Below, piece after piece: positions 9,340 to 16,694 of a DNA stretch of 64,000 nucleotides (position 1 is the first letter of the stretch; the number at the start of each line of letters is the position of its first letter). Position numbers and translations under genes: made by a program. The notes under the pieces were generated by a model, which saw only the letters and a program-made list of their open reading frames with translations, searched no databases and was not told where the DNA came from. The stretch covers positions 2,294,001 to 2,358,000 of the forward strand of contig NZ_FNKU01000001.1 of assembly GCF_900100365.1 (NCBI RefSeq). The letters run 5' to 3'. Source of the stretch: Pseudomonas cannabina. Lineage in GTDB: Bacteria; Pseudomonadota; Gammaproteobacteria; Pseudomonadales; Pseudomonadaceae.

Positions 9340-10889
9340 GAGTCGTTCCTGGGCGCTGCATCATTGAGCAGCGCATCACGCTTCTGGTAACCGGCGAAGG
9401 CAGCGGCCAGCAATTGGTCCTGGGTCCAGCTGTCGCGCTCGAAGGTGTCGATCAGACGCCCGGCTGACAGCACGCCAATCCGGTCACAGATCAGCATCAA
9501 TTCGCGCAGATCACTGGACACCACCACCAACGCCCTGCCCTGACGGGTCAATTCGGCCAGCAGCGCGTAGATATCGAATTTGGCACCGACGTCGATGCCT
9601 CGGGTCGGCTCGTCGAACAGCATGACCGGGCAGTCGCGCTCCAGCCAGCGGCCGATCACCACTTTCTGCTGATTGCCGCCGGACAGCTCGGACACCAGTT
9701 GAGTCGGACTCGAGCTGCGAATGCGCATGGCTGCCACCTGGCGCTCTGCCAGTTTCAGCTCCAGGTCAGCGTTGACCACGCCGGCTTTGGCGATGGAATG
9801 CATGTTGCCCAGCGCGATGTTGGCGCTGATCGATTGCGACATCAGCAGCCCTTCGCTCTTGCGGTCTTCGGTGATCAGGGCGATGCCATGCTCTACCGCA
9901 TCGGCAGGTGAACGGATGGTAACGGCTTGCAACGGCTGACCGACCTCGATGACCCCGCTGTCGGCACTGTCTGCACCATAAATCAGGCGTAACAATTCGG
10001 TTCGCCCGGCACCGATCAGCCCGGAAATACCGAAGATCTCGCCGCGCCGTACGTCGAACGAAACATCCTGAACCTTGCCTGCGCGGCTGAGCCCTTTGAC
10101 CGACAGCGCCACTTCACCAATCTGGCGGGCGCCCATGTCCATGTGCTCGCCCAGCTCCCGGCCAACCATGAGGGTGACCAGTTGCTCGCTGCTATAGCGG
10201 GAAATCGGTTCGACACACACCAGCTTGCCGTCACGCAGCACAGCGATGCGCTGAGACACCCGGGCAATTTCTTCAAGCCGGTGAGAAATGTAGATGATCG
10301 AGACGCCACGCGCCTGCAGGCGTGTGATCTGCTCGAACAGCATTTCAACCTCGCGCGAGGTCAGCATGGCAGTGGGTTCGTCGAGGATCAGCACATGACA
10401 GTCGCCGACCAGGTTGCGGGCGATCTCGACCATCTGCTGATGACCGATACCCAGTTCACCGACCAGCGTGTCGGGATCGATGGCGTCCAGTCCCACTTGG
10501 GCCATGGCTTTGATCGCGTTTTCGCGCAGGCGCTTGCGGTCGATCCAGCCAGCCCTGCGTGGCAGATCGTCGAGAAACAGGTTTTCGGCAACGGTCAGCG
10601 TCGGCAGCAGGTTCAGCTCCTGCATGACCATGCGAATGCCGAGCTTTTCCGCCTGCGTGCGACTGGCAGGCTGATAAGGCTGGCCCTGAAATTCCATGTG
10701 TCCGGTGGTGGGCGTTACCAGCCCGCCGATGATTTTCGACAAGGTGCTTTTACCGGCACCGTTTTCCCCGGTCAGGGCCAGCACTTCGCCACGCATCAAT
10801 GTCAGGTCGACATCGCCAAGCACGGGTTGAGCGTAGGTTTTGCCAATGCCGCTAACCGAAAGAACAGCTGTCTGAGCAGACGCTGACAT
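9336..10889 (-). CDS. rbsA: Ribose ABC transporter ATP-binding protein
   Basis: 517 residues with two ABC domains. The first has a canonical Walker A (GENGAGKST) and Walker B (LILDEPTAML). The second has the degenerate P-loop typical of sugar importers (SGLIGAGRTELLR), with signature SGGNQQK and FDEPTRGIDVG. The start at 10889 (MSASAQTAV) is chosen because GGGAGAAATGT lies directly upstream. A frame extending to 10934 runs through a hairpin and is unlikely to be translated. Confidence 0.95.
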   Translation of the reverse strand: MSASAQTAVLSVSGIGKTYAQPVLGDVDLTLMRGEVLALTGENGAGKSTLSKIIGGLVTPTTGHMEFQGQPYQPASRTQAEKLGIRMVMQELNLLPTLTVAENLFLDDLPRRAGWIDRKRLRENAIKAMAQVGLDAIDPDTLVGELGIGHQQMVEIARNLVGDCHVLILDEPTAMLTSREVEMLFEQITRLQARGVSIIYISHRLEEIARVSQRIAVLRDGKLVCVEPISRYSSEQLVTLMVGRELGEHMDMGARQIGEVALSVKGLSRAGKVQDVSFDVRRGEIFGISGLIGAGRTELLRLIYGADSADSGVIEVGQPLQAVTIRSPADAVEHGIALITEDRKSEGLLMSQSISANIALGNMHSIAKAGVVNADLELKLAERQVAAMRIRSSSPTQLVSELSGGNQQKVVIGRWLERDCPVMLFDEPTRGIDVGAKFDIYALLAELTRQGRALVVVSSDLRELMLICDRIGVLSAGRLIDTFERDSWTQDQLLAAAFAGYQKRDALLNDAAPRNDS

Positions 10890-10901
10890 ACATTTCTCCC
10901 A

Positions 10902-10926
10902 GCGCCCGTCCTCTGCGGACGGGCGC
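10902..10926 (-). promoter_or_regulatory. Strong hairpin between rbsB and rbsA
   Basis: Perfect 10-bp stem GCGCCCGTCC / GGACGGGCGC with a 5-base loop in the rbsB-rbsA gap. On the coding (minus) strand no T-run follows, so it is not a normal terminator there. Such hairpins after binding-protein genes commonly stabilise the upstream mRNA and give more RbsB than RbsA (known for other ABC operons; inferred here). Confidence 0.65.
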
Positions 10927-10944
10927 TTTTTCACTCAGCGTGGA

Positions 10945-11904
10945 TCAGGGTTTGGTAACGAGTTCTACTGGCGTTTCGATAACGCCTTTTTCGTTGGTAT
11001 CGACCTTTTCACCCTTGACCGCTTTCAGCGCAGCTTCAATGCCGAAGACTGCCTGTTTGGCTGCGTACTGGTCAGCCGTGGCCAGAACACGGCCATCTTT
11101 GAGCATCGGCTTGATCGCATTGATGTTGTCGTAACCCACCACCATGACCTTGCCGGCCTTGCCCGCCGCGCGCACTGCCGAAACGGCACCCAGCGCCATG
11201 CTGTCGTTGCCGGCCAGCAGTGCTTTCAGGTTCGGGTATTCATTGAGCATCGCCGACGCCACGGCATTGCCCTTATCGATTTCCCAGTTGCCGGACTGCG
11301 TGGACACGACCTTCATTTGCGCTTTGTCCATGGCGTCCTTGAACCCGGCGGTGCGCTGCTGAGCGTTGGTGGTGGTCGACACACCTTCGATGATGCCCAC
11401 TTCGTCGCCGGCCTTGAGCTGCTTGGCCAGATAGTCGCCTACCAGTTCAGCACCCTTGCGGTTGTCAGGCCCTACGAACGGGATTTGCAGGTTTTTGCTT
11501 TTGAGCACATCGGGATCGAGCTGGTTGTCGATGTTGACGACCTTGATCCCGGCGTCGGTGGCTTTCTTGAGCACCGGCACCAGCGCTTTCGAGTCAGCAG
11601 GCGCAATCACCAGCGCGTCGACTCTGGACACGATCATCTGCTCGACGATACGAATCTGCGCCGAGGTGTCGGATTCGTCTTTGATCCCGTTGGAGACCAG
11701 GTCGAATTCGTTGGCGTGTTCTTTCTGATAGGCCTTGGCGCCATCTTCCATGGTCAGGAAGAATTCGTTGGCCAGTGATTTCATGACCAGCGCGACTTTG
11801 GGTTTTTCCGGGGTCTGGGCAACTGCAGCAGAGAGGGGCATGACTGCCGTAACGGCAGCAAACATGGCGACAGCGAGAAGGCGTCCAGCAAATGGCAGCT
11901 TCAT
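10945..11904 (-). CDS. rbsB: Ribose ABC transporter periplasmic binding protein
   Basis: 319 residues. Signal peptide MKLPFAGRLLAVAMFAAVT...PLSAAVAQ, then a type I periplasmic binding fold (PKVALVMKSLANEFF, VDALVIAPADS, LLAGNDSMALGAV). It delivers ribose to RbsC. The start at 11904 is preceded by GGAGATGAACTC. An upstream in-frame extension lies in the operator region. It is the first gene of rbsBACRKD-nucleoside hydrolase. Confidence 0.95.
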   Translation of the reverse strand: MKLPFAGRLLAVAMFAAVTAVMPLSAAVAQTPEKPKVALVMKSLANEFFLTMEDGAKAYQKEHANEFDLVSNGIKDESDTSAQIRIVEQMIVSRVDALVIAPADSKALVPVLKKATDAGIKVVNIDNQLDPDVLKSKNLQIPFVGPDNRKGAELVGDYLAKQLKAGDEVGIIEGVSTTTNAQQRTAGFKDAMDKAQMKVVSTQSGNWEIDKGNAVASAMLNEYPNLKALLAGNDSMALGAVSAVRAAGKAGKVMVVGYDNINAIKPMLKDGRVLATADQYAAKQAVFGIEAALKAVKGEKVDTNEKGVIETPVELVTKP

Positions 11905-11971
11905 GAGTTCATCTCCGATCTTGTGATTATTGTTCGGGCGAACGACGCAGGTTCGATGCGGGGCATCGACG

Positions 11972-11985
11972 CGCAAACGTTTGCG
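11972..11985. promoter_or_regulatory. Probable RbsR operator
   Basis: CGCAAACGTTTGCG is a perfect 14-bp palindrome with the central CG step typical of LacI-family sites, close to known RbsR/PurR-like operators. It lies 67 bases ahead of the rbsB ATG. No other copy was noticed in the operon. Confidence 0.75.
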
Positions 11986-12066
11986 AGGAGCGAACTATGG
12001 AAAAAGCTGTAGGGTTTGTCAATCGGCTGAAGGCGAAATCTGTGTGCCGTGATCGTTCATACGCAC

Positions 12067-12104
12067 GCCCTTTCGGGAGCAAGGCTGCTCGCTCCCGAAA
12101 GGGC
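12067..12104. terminator. Long perfect stem-loop after the DUF903 lipoprotein gene
   Basis: GCCCTTTCGGGAGC (12067-12080) pairs perfectly with GCTCCCGAAAGGGC (12091-12104) around a 10-base loop. It lies just past the stop of the minus-strand lipoprotein gene. No long T-run follows, so it may end or protect the transcript by structure alone. Confidence 0.6.
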
Positions 12105-12110
12105 TTCCTG

Positions 12111-12335
12111 TTAATCCTCAGGCTTGACCGTGGCCACTTCGGCGGCTTTGATCCTGATCGTCTTGCCCGATACATCCTCGAACTCGTAGAAACCATCACG
12201 CGTTTTGGTTTTGGGCATGTCTTGGGTGACGTACTGCGTGCCGTCCTGCAGCGTCACCACCGTGGGTGTGGAACAGCCTGCCAACAGCACGGCGGCAGCG
12301 GCCAGCATCGGGAAAGTCAGTGACTTGATATTCAT
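12111..12335 (-). CDS. YgdI/YgdR-type small lipoprotein (DUF903)
   Basis: 74 residues. Lipoprotein signal with lipobox LLAGC, followed by a small SH3-like beta domain with TVVTLQDGTQYVT, FYEFEDVSGK and IRIKAAEV. This is the YgdI/YgdR (DUF903) pattern. Function of the family is unknown; it is anchored in the envelope. A paralogue of equal length is at 24367-24591. The start at 12335 is set by the signal sequence. Confidence 0.88.
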   Translation of the reverse strand: MNIKSLTFPMLAAAAVLLAGCSTPTVVTLQDGTQYVTQDMPKTKTRDGFYEFEDVSGKTIRIKAAEVATVKPED

Positions 12336-12433
12336 ACGCGACTCCAGAAGCATTAGTTTTTGTTCGACAGGATAGTGTGCCACTTCGGGCATTTTTCCTA
12401 CATAGATGTTGCGAAAGATCCCACTCTGAAATA

Positions 12434-12449
12434 CTGTATGCCCGTACAG
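12434..12449. promoter_or_regulatory. LexA (SOS) box ahead of the DUF1654-endA pair
   Basis: CTGTATGCCCGTACAG matches CTGT-N8-ACAG perfectly, with the favoured TA before it. It lies 20 bases upstream of the GTG start at 12470. About one perfect 8-base match per 64 kb is expected by chance, but the promoter position supports it. Confidence 0.7.
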
Positions 12450-12469
12450 CAGACTCTGGGATCATTTCC

Positions 12470-12721
12470 GTGGCAAAACAAACCGCAGCGACCCCCTCCA
12501 CTCCGGGCCCTTACGAGCGTATGGGTATTCGGGTGCAGAAGATCATCAACTCGCCCACTGCGCAGAAGTCCAGAGCGGCTCTGCTCTTTCGTCAACCTGA
12601 CGAATCCGAGGACGACTGGGCGCAGCTCCTTGAAGAGATCGCCGAGAACGATAACGTCACCCTCGCCTGGCGCGACGACGGTGGCGTGCAAATATTCTGG
12701 ACGTTGCCGAAGGAAGACTGA
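12470..12721 (+). CDS. DUF1654 family protein
   Basis: 83 residues from the GTG at 12470 (VAKQTAATPSTPGPYERMG). The body YERMGIRVQKIINSP...RLL-type helix then ends WRDDGGVQIFWTLP, characteristic of the Pseudomonas DUF1654 family. Function is unknown. Some relatives are reported as DNA-damage induced, which fits the LexA box just upstream. Longer in-frame starts upstream overlap that box and are unlikely. endA follows after four bases, so the two are probably one SOS transcript. Confidence 0.8.
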   Translation: MAKQTAATPSTPGPYERMGIRVQKIINSPTAQKSRAALLFRQPDESEDDWAQLLEEIAENDNVTLAWRDDGGVQIFWTLPKED

Positions 12722-12725
12722 CGGC

Positions 12726-13427
12726 ATGATGTCTGGATTTTCTGCCCTGCTCTGCACCACCCTGCTCATCACCGCCTCATTTACCGCACACGCCGACGCT
12801 CCGCGCACCTTCAGTGAAGCCAAGAAAGTCGGCTGGGGCCTGTATGCGCCGCAATCCACCGAATTCTATTGCGGCTGCAAGTACACCGGCAAACGGGTCG
12901 ATCTGGCCGGTTGTGGCTACGTTCCGCGCAAGAACGCCAAACGCGCCAGCCGTATCGAATGGGAACACATCGTACCGGCCTGGCAGATAGGTCATCAGCG
13001 TCAGTGCTGGCAAAAAGGCGGCCGCAAGAACTGCACGAAAACCGATGATGTCTACAAACACGCTGAAGCTGATCTGCATAATCTGGTGCCCAGCATCGGC
13101 GAGGTTAACGGTGATCGCAGCAACTTCAGTTATGGCTGGATTCCCGAGCAAAAAGGCCAATACGGTTCGTGCCTGACGCAAGTGGACTTCAAAGCCAGGA
13201 AGGTCATGCCTCGCCCCTCGATTCGCGGCATGATTGCCCGGACTTATTTCTACATGAGCAAACACTACAACCTGAGACTGTCCCGCCAGGATCTGCAACT
13301 CTATCAGGCCTGGGACAAGACCTACCCGACCCAGGCCTGGGAGCTCCAGCGTAACCAACGAGTGGCGTGCGTGATGGGTCACGGCAATGAATTTGTAGGG
13401 CCGGTCGACATGAAGTCGTGCAAATGA
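12726..13427 (+). CDS. Endonuclease I (EndA-type secreted nuclease)
   Basis: 233 residues. Signal peptide (SGFSALLCTTLLITASFTAHADA), then the endonuclease I fold with the metal-site region RIEWEHIVPAWQIG and the ADLHNLVPSIGEVNGDRSN segment. Many cysteines fit a disulfide-bonded periplasmic or secreted nuclease. It starts four bases after the DUF1654 stop, with two adjacent ATGs (12726, 12729). The LexA box upstream suggests damage-inducible export of a nuclease (inference). Confidence 0.92.
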   Translation: MMSGFSALLCTTLLITASFTAHADAPRTFSEAKKVGWGLYAPQSTEFYCGCKYTGKRVDLAGCGYVPRKNAKRASRIEWEHIVPAWQIGHQRQCWQKGGRKNCTKTDDVYKHAEADLHNLVPSIGEVNGDRSNFSYGWIPEQKGQYGSCLTQVDFKARKVMPRPSIRGMIARTYFYMSKHYNLRLSRQDLQLYQAWDKTYPTQAWELQRNQRVACVMGHGNEFVGPVDMKSCK

Positions 13428-13713
13428 CTCGTTCAGGGGATAGAAACTCCCGCTTGAATCAATGAGAACGAAAAATTCACGCGTTTGAATGAGTCTTTCG
13501 CCCACTCATCGGACAACCGATGATTGGATCCAGATATGGCTGATTGTCGTTCTACGCTGCAGGCACAGCAGTACGATCGAGGCCATGTAACGTGGTGAAG
13601 CCTGAATCGATCTCAAAATGACAGGCCAGCCCGGCGCTTTCACGTCGGGCCGCCAAAACCTCGCTGTATCATTTTAAGACGGCGCCATGTTGCGCCCCTT
13701 CAGGCAGGCCACC
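13428..13713. other. Intergenic region without recognisable gene
   Basis: 286 bases. It holds a short stem CATCGG-ACAA-CCGATG near 13507-13522 and a GC-rich imperfect stem around 13630-13650. I see no credible coding frame. Promoter elements for the small gene at 13714 are presumably here. Confidence 0.4.
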
Positions 13714-13944
13714 ATGACCCATCAACTGGAGTTTGAGATTCACTATCAATTCGAGGGGCAGCCACGCACCTTTCTGCATCAGACACCCCTCCTGTGCCAA
13801 AGCGACGCGCTGCATTGCGCGACGCTGCATGCAGGCGTGGGAGCTGTCAGCGGCAAGATCTCTGGAGGGCCGATACGAGAAGCCATTTTGCAGGCTCAGG
13901 GCTTTGGCATCACCAATGTGCACTGGAAAAGATGCATGCCTTAG
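13714..13944 (+). CDS. Small conserved Pseudomonas protein (DUF6555-like)
   Basis: 76 residues from the ATG at 13714 (MTHQLEFEIHYQFEG). It has an alternating beta pattern, then ILQAQGFGITNVHWK. This resembles a small family common in pseudomonads (DUF6555). Function is unknown. An upstream ATG at 13687 is possible. The last bases overlap the extended 3' end of map on the other strand. Confidence 0.6.
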   Translation: MTHQLEFEIHYQFEGQPRTFLHQTPLLCQSDALHCATLHAGVGAVSGKISGGPIREAILQAQGFGITNVHWKRCMP

Positions 13945-14804
13945 CCTGATTGTGGCGGACAAAAATGGCCTTTCGACAAGGCCATTTTCGCGCTCGAAGG
14001 AGATAAACTCGGTAAGATAGCCGGGTAATCACCCGTGCCATCGGGCCAGGGCGTCAGCAATTCGAACCCGGTTGAAGTGACAGCGACCATGTGCTCCCAC
14101 TGAGCCGACAAGGAAAGGTCGCTGGTCAGCACCGTCCAGCCGTCCGGCAACGTCTTGGTGCCCGCCTTGCCGGCGTTGATCATGGGCTCGATGGTAAACA
14201 CCATGCCTTCTTTCAGCCGCAGACCTTTGCCTTGCGTACCGTAGTGAAGAACTTGAGGCTCTTCGTGGTACTTGCGCCCGATCCCGTGCCCACAGTATTC
14301 GCGTACCACACTGAAGCCTTCACGGTGGGCAACGCTCTGGATGGCATGGCCGATATCACCCAGCGTGGCGCCTGGACGCACCGCGTGAATACCGGCGCGG
14401 GTCGCCTCGTAGGTGGTGTCGACCAGACGCCTGGCCAAGGGGCTGACCTCCCCGACCAGATACATGCGACTGGTATCGCCATACCAGCCATCCTTGATCA
14501 CCGCGACATCGATATTGACGATATCGCCGTCCTTCAAGATATCGTTGGCTGACGGAATCCCATGGCAAACCACCGCATTGGGTGAAATACAGGTGGTTTT
14601 GGTGAAACCGTGATAGCCGACGTTGGCCGGGATCACCTTCAGCTCTTTGACGATGTATTCGTTACAAATGTCGTCCAGCGCTTCGGTGCTGACGCCAGCC
14701 TTGACGTAGGGCTTGATCATCGCCAACACGTCGGCAGCGAGCCTGCCCGCAACGCGCAGTTGCACGAGGTCCTGTTCGGTCTTGAGACCGATAGCACTGC
14801 TCAT
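13941..14804 (-). CDS. map: Methionine aminopeptidase type I with stop-loss extension
   Basis: 287 residues. Removes N-terminal Met from nascent proteins; the five metal ligands are in place (NIDVAVIKDG, GDTSRMY, CGHGIGRKYHEEP, FTIEPM, WEHMVAVT). The family normally ends near GDYPAI, about residue 263. Here the next codon is TTA (14013-14015), one base from a stop, and translation continues 24 residues through the terminator hairpin at 13962-13988. That is best read as a lost stop codon. The start overlaps the ParD-like gene by four bases. Confidence 0.93.
   Translation of the reverse strand: MSSAIGLKTEQDLVQLRVAGRLAADVLAMIKPYVKAGVSTEALDDICNEYIVKELKVIPANVGYHGFTKTTCISPNAVVCHGIPSANDILKDGDIVNIDVAVIKDGWYGDTSRMYLVGEVSPLARRLVDTTYEATRAGIHAVRPGATLGDIGHAIQSVAHREGFSVVREYCGHGIGRKYHEEPQVLHYGTQGKGLRLKEGMVFTIEPMINAGKAGTKTLPDGWTVLTSDLSLSAQWEHMVAVTSTGFELLTPWPDGTGDYPAILPSLSPSSAKMALSKGHFCPPQSG
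13962..13988 (-). terminator. Terminator-like hairpin now inside the map reading frame
   Basis: AAAATGGCC (13962-13970) and GGCCATTTT (13980-13988) form a 9-bp stem with A/T runs. It should end the ParD-like/map transcript, yet the map frame runs through it. Confidence 0.75.
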
Positions 14805-15049
14805 GAAGCCGCCTTGGCAAGCGCAGGCTCTGAAACGCTGAAGGTTTGCGTCGTCAGCACTGTGTCGCCTGCGCTCTCGATACGGATCAGCATCTGGCAG
14901 ATTTCGCTGTAATCCAGCGTCGGGTGCAATTCGGCAAGCATGCCGATGCGCATCCAGTGTTCAGCCTGAGCATTGATGGATCGACTAAGCGCAACGCTGG
15001 CGGAACGCAGGTTGGCGTGCATGTGTTCGGAAATTTTGACCAGACCCAT
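14801..15049 (-). CDS. ParD-like antitoxin-family protein
   Basis: 82 residues starting MGLVKISEHMHANLRSASVALSRSINAQ, a ribbon-helix-helix-like N-terminus followed by a helical tail (ParD_like family). No toxin gene is adjacent; instead it overlaps map by four bases. It may be a stand-alone DNA-binding regulator that autoregulates the map transcript. An inverted repeat ahead of it (15064-15097) would suit this. The assignment is by pattern and moderate. Confidence 0.75.
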   Translation of the reverse strand: MGLVKISEHMHANLRSASVALSRSINAQAEHWMRIGMLAELHPTLDYSEICQMLIRIESAGDTVLTTQTFSVSEPALAKAAS

Positions 15050-15063
15050 TATTCACCTCAATC

Positions 15064-15097
15064 AGAATATACGAAGCATATACGTTCCATATATTCT
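15064..15097. promoter_or_regulatory. Inverted repeat ahead of the ParD-like gene
   Basis: AGAATATA (15064-15071) and TATATTCT (15090-15097) are perfect 8-bp inverted arms in an AT-rich stretch 15 bases before the ParD-like start. Likely promoter and self-binding site for the ribbon-helix-helix protein (inference). Confidence 0.5.
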
Positions 15098-15153
15098 CAA
15101 TCAACACGAAATGTTCGGGGCTGATGGCTGGCCGGTTACTCCATCGCACTCGC

Positions 15154-15348
15154 CTACCGAAATTCATTGCCCGACCGGGCTGCGGCGATGGCCATGGAGA
15201 CGTCCGGCTCATAGGCATTGAACTGGCGCAATGCAGCCGCCATTCTGAGGAAATCTTCTCGCTGCATCTCATTGACGGTTGAAAGCGTGCGAGAGTATTG
15301 AACAACCGGGTTTTGCGCTGACTGGTTTTGCACTGACTCAAGGGACAT
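15154..15348 (-). CDS. Small SOS-boxed protein of unknown function
   Basis: 64 residues from the ATG at 15348 (MSLESVQNQSAQNPVVQYSR). Mostly helical, ending MAIAAARSGNEFR, with no signal or membrane segment. I do not recognise a family. A perfect LexA-type box lies 22 bases upstream. The ATG at 15360 is an alternative start but is closer to the box. The next minus-strand gene (ParD-like) is about 100 bases further on. Confidence 0.6.
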   Translation of the reverse strand: MSLESVQNQSAQNPVVQYSRTLSTVNEMQREDFLRMAAALRQFNAYEPDVSMAIAAARSGNEFR

Positions 15349-15369
15349 GACCGACCTCATTCATTCGCA

Positions 15370-15385
15370 CTGTTCATGCATACAG
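15370..15385. promoter_or_regulatory. LexA (SOS) box ahead of the small gene at 15154-15348
   Basis: CTGTTCATGCATACAG matches CTGT-N8-ACAG perfectly, and on the gene's strand it is preceded by TA as in strong LexA sites. Its distance to the start codon (22 bases) suits repression. Confidence 0.7.
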
Positions 15386-15449
15386 TATTTATATCCGAGC
15401 TTCTGCACAAGGCCGGTAGCGACGAATGGTCAGAGAATGTGTAAACGGT

Positions 15450-16488
15450 TCAATTTCCCGCCAGCGCCTGCAAGCGTTCAAAATCATGCTGAGCGATGGC
15501 GATCCCCTGCGCCATGGAGCGCGCCCGCTCGCTGTAGCGCCGCTCACCTGGCAGGCGTTGCTGACCTGCGCCATGCAGTTGGCGCACCAGTTCCTCGCTA
15601 CGCTGCGCAAACGGCTGGCCGCTGCCCTTGTCAGGATCGATCACAATCACCAATTGGCCTGTCCACGGGGTCTGCGCACCGGGATGCTTCGACCAGTCGA
15701 ATTCGAACGAGAAGTTACCACCGGTCAACCCCGCCGCCAGCAGTTCGACCATCATCGACAGCGCAGAGCCTTTATGCCCGCCAAACGGCAACAGCGCGCC
15801 GCCGTCGAGAATCGCGCGTGGATCCTCTGTCGGCTGGCCGTCACGATCAACGCCCATACCCATTGGCAGTGATCGCCCCTCACGAGCGGCGATCTGCACG
15901 TCGCCATGGGCAATGGCGCTGGTGGCCAGGTCGAACACCATCGGCTCGCCGCCTGCGCGCGGTGCGGCGAACGCGATCGGGTTGGTGCCAAACAGCGGGC
16001 GACTTGCGCCATGAGGCACCACGCAGGTCATGCTGTTGACCATGCTCAGGGCAACCAGACCTTGCTCTGCGAACGGTTCGACATCGGGCCAAAGCGCTGC
16101 GAAATGATGAGAACTGCGGATCGCCAGAATGGCAATCCCTGCGCTGCGTGCCTTGTCGATCAGCAGCGATCTGGCGGCCGCCAGTGCAGGCTGGGCAAAA
16201 CCGTTGCACGCGTCGACCCTGACAAACGCAGCCCCCACGTCCTCGACCACCGGCACGGCCTTGCCATCGACCCAGCCGCTGGCCAGCGAGGACAGATAGC
16301 CCGGGATGCGAAAGATGCCATGGCTGTGCGCCCCGTCGCGCTGGGCGCTGGGCGCTGGCGCAGTTTTCGGCCAGCACATCCGCGACGTCCGGTGACGTGC
16401 CATGGGTCAGAAAGATCTGCCGCAACAGCGCTGACAGTTGCTGAAACGAAAGGCTCCGGGTCTGCTGGTCACTTTCTATGTCACGCAT
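15450..16488 (-). pseudogene. dpkA: Delta1-piperideine-2-carboxylate reductase, frameshifted
   Basis: NAD(P)H-dependent reductase of the malate/L-lactate dehydrogenase-2 fold, used in D-lysine and D-proline catabolism. The text closely resembles the P. syringae DpkA family (HGIFRIPGYLSSLASGWVDG, SSHHFAALW, GGHKGSALSMMVELLAAG). The start at 16488 has GGGAG upstream. After codons for VADVLAENCASAQR the frame shifts because GCGCTGG is present three times in a row (16338-16358). With two copies the frame is continuous and gives 343 residues. As it stands only a short N-terminal peptide and an unstarted C-terminal frame exist. Confidence 0.88.
16338..16358. repeat. Triplicated 7-bp unit inside dpkA
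   Basis: GCGCTGG occurs three times in tandem. Seven bases is not a multiple of three, so copy number switches the reading frame; two copies give the intact enzyme. This could arise by strand slippage and could revert. Confidence 0.85.
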
Positions 16489-16694
16489 CTGAAACTCCCT
16501 TTGGCGGCAACAAGACGAAAAATCGTGGACCCCGAGAGTAGCGCTCTCATCCTTGAAGGACTACTCCGGCATCAATGAGAGGCGCTTACATTCACGAAGA
16601 AATACGCAACACATTGTCAGACAAGCACTTGCGAATGTTCTCTCTGCGCGAGTTCCGGGGGTAGAATGCGTGAACGGTAATGGCCGGAGCGCCC

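Noticed and set aside
10902..10926. Terminator ending rbsB transcription
   Set aside because: On the coding strand the T-run precedes, not follows, the stem, and rbsA depends on the same transcript.
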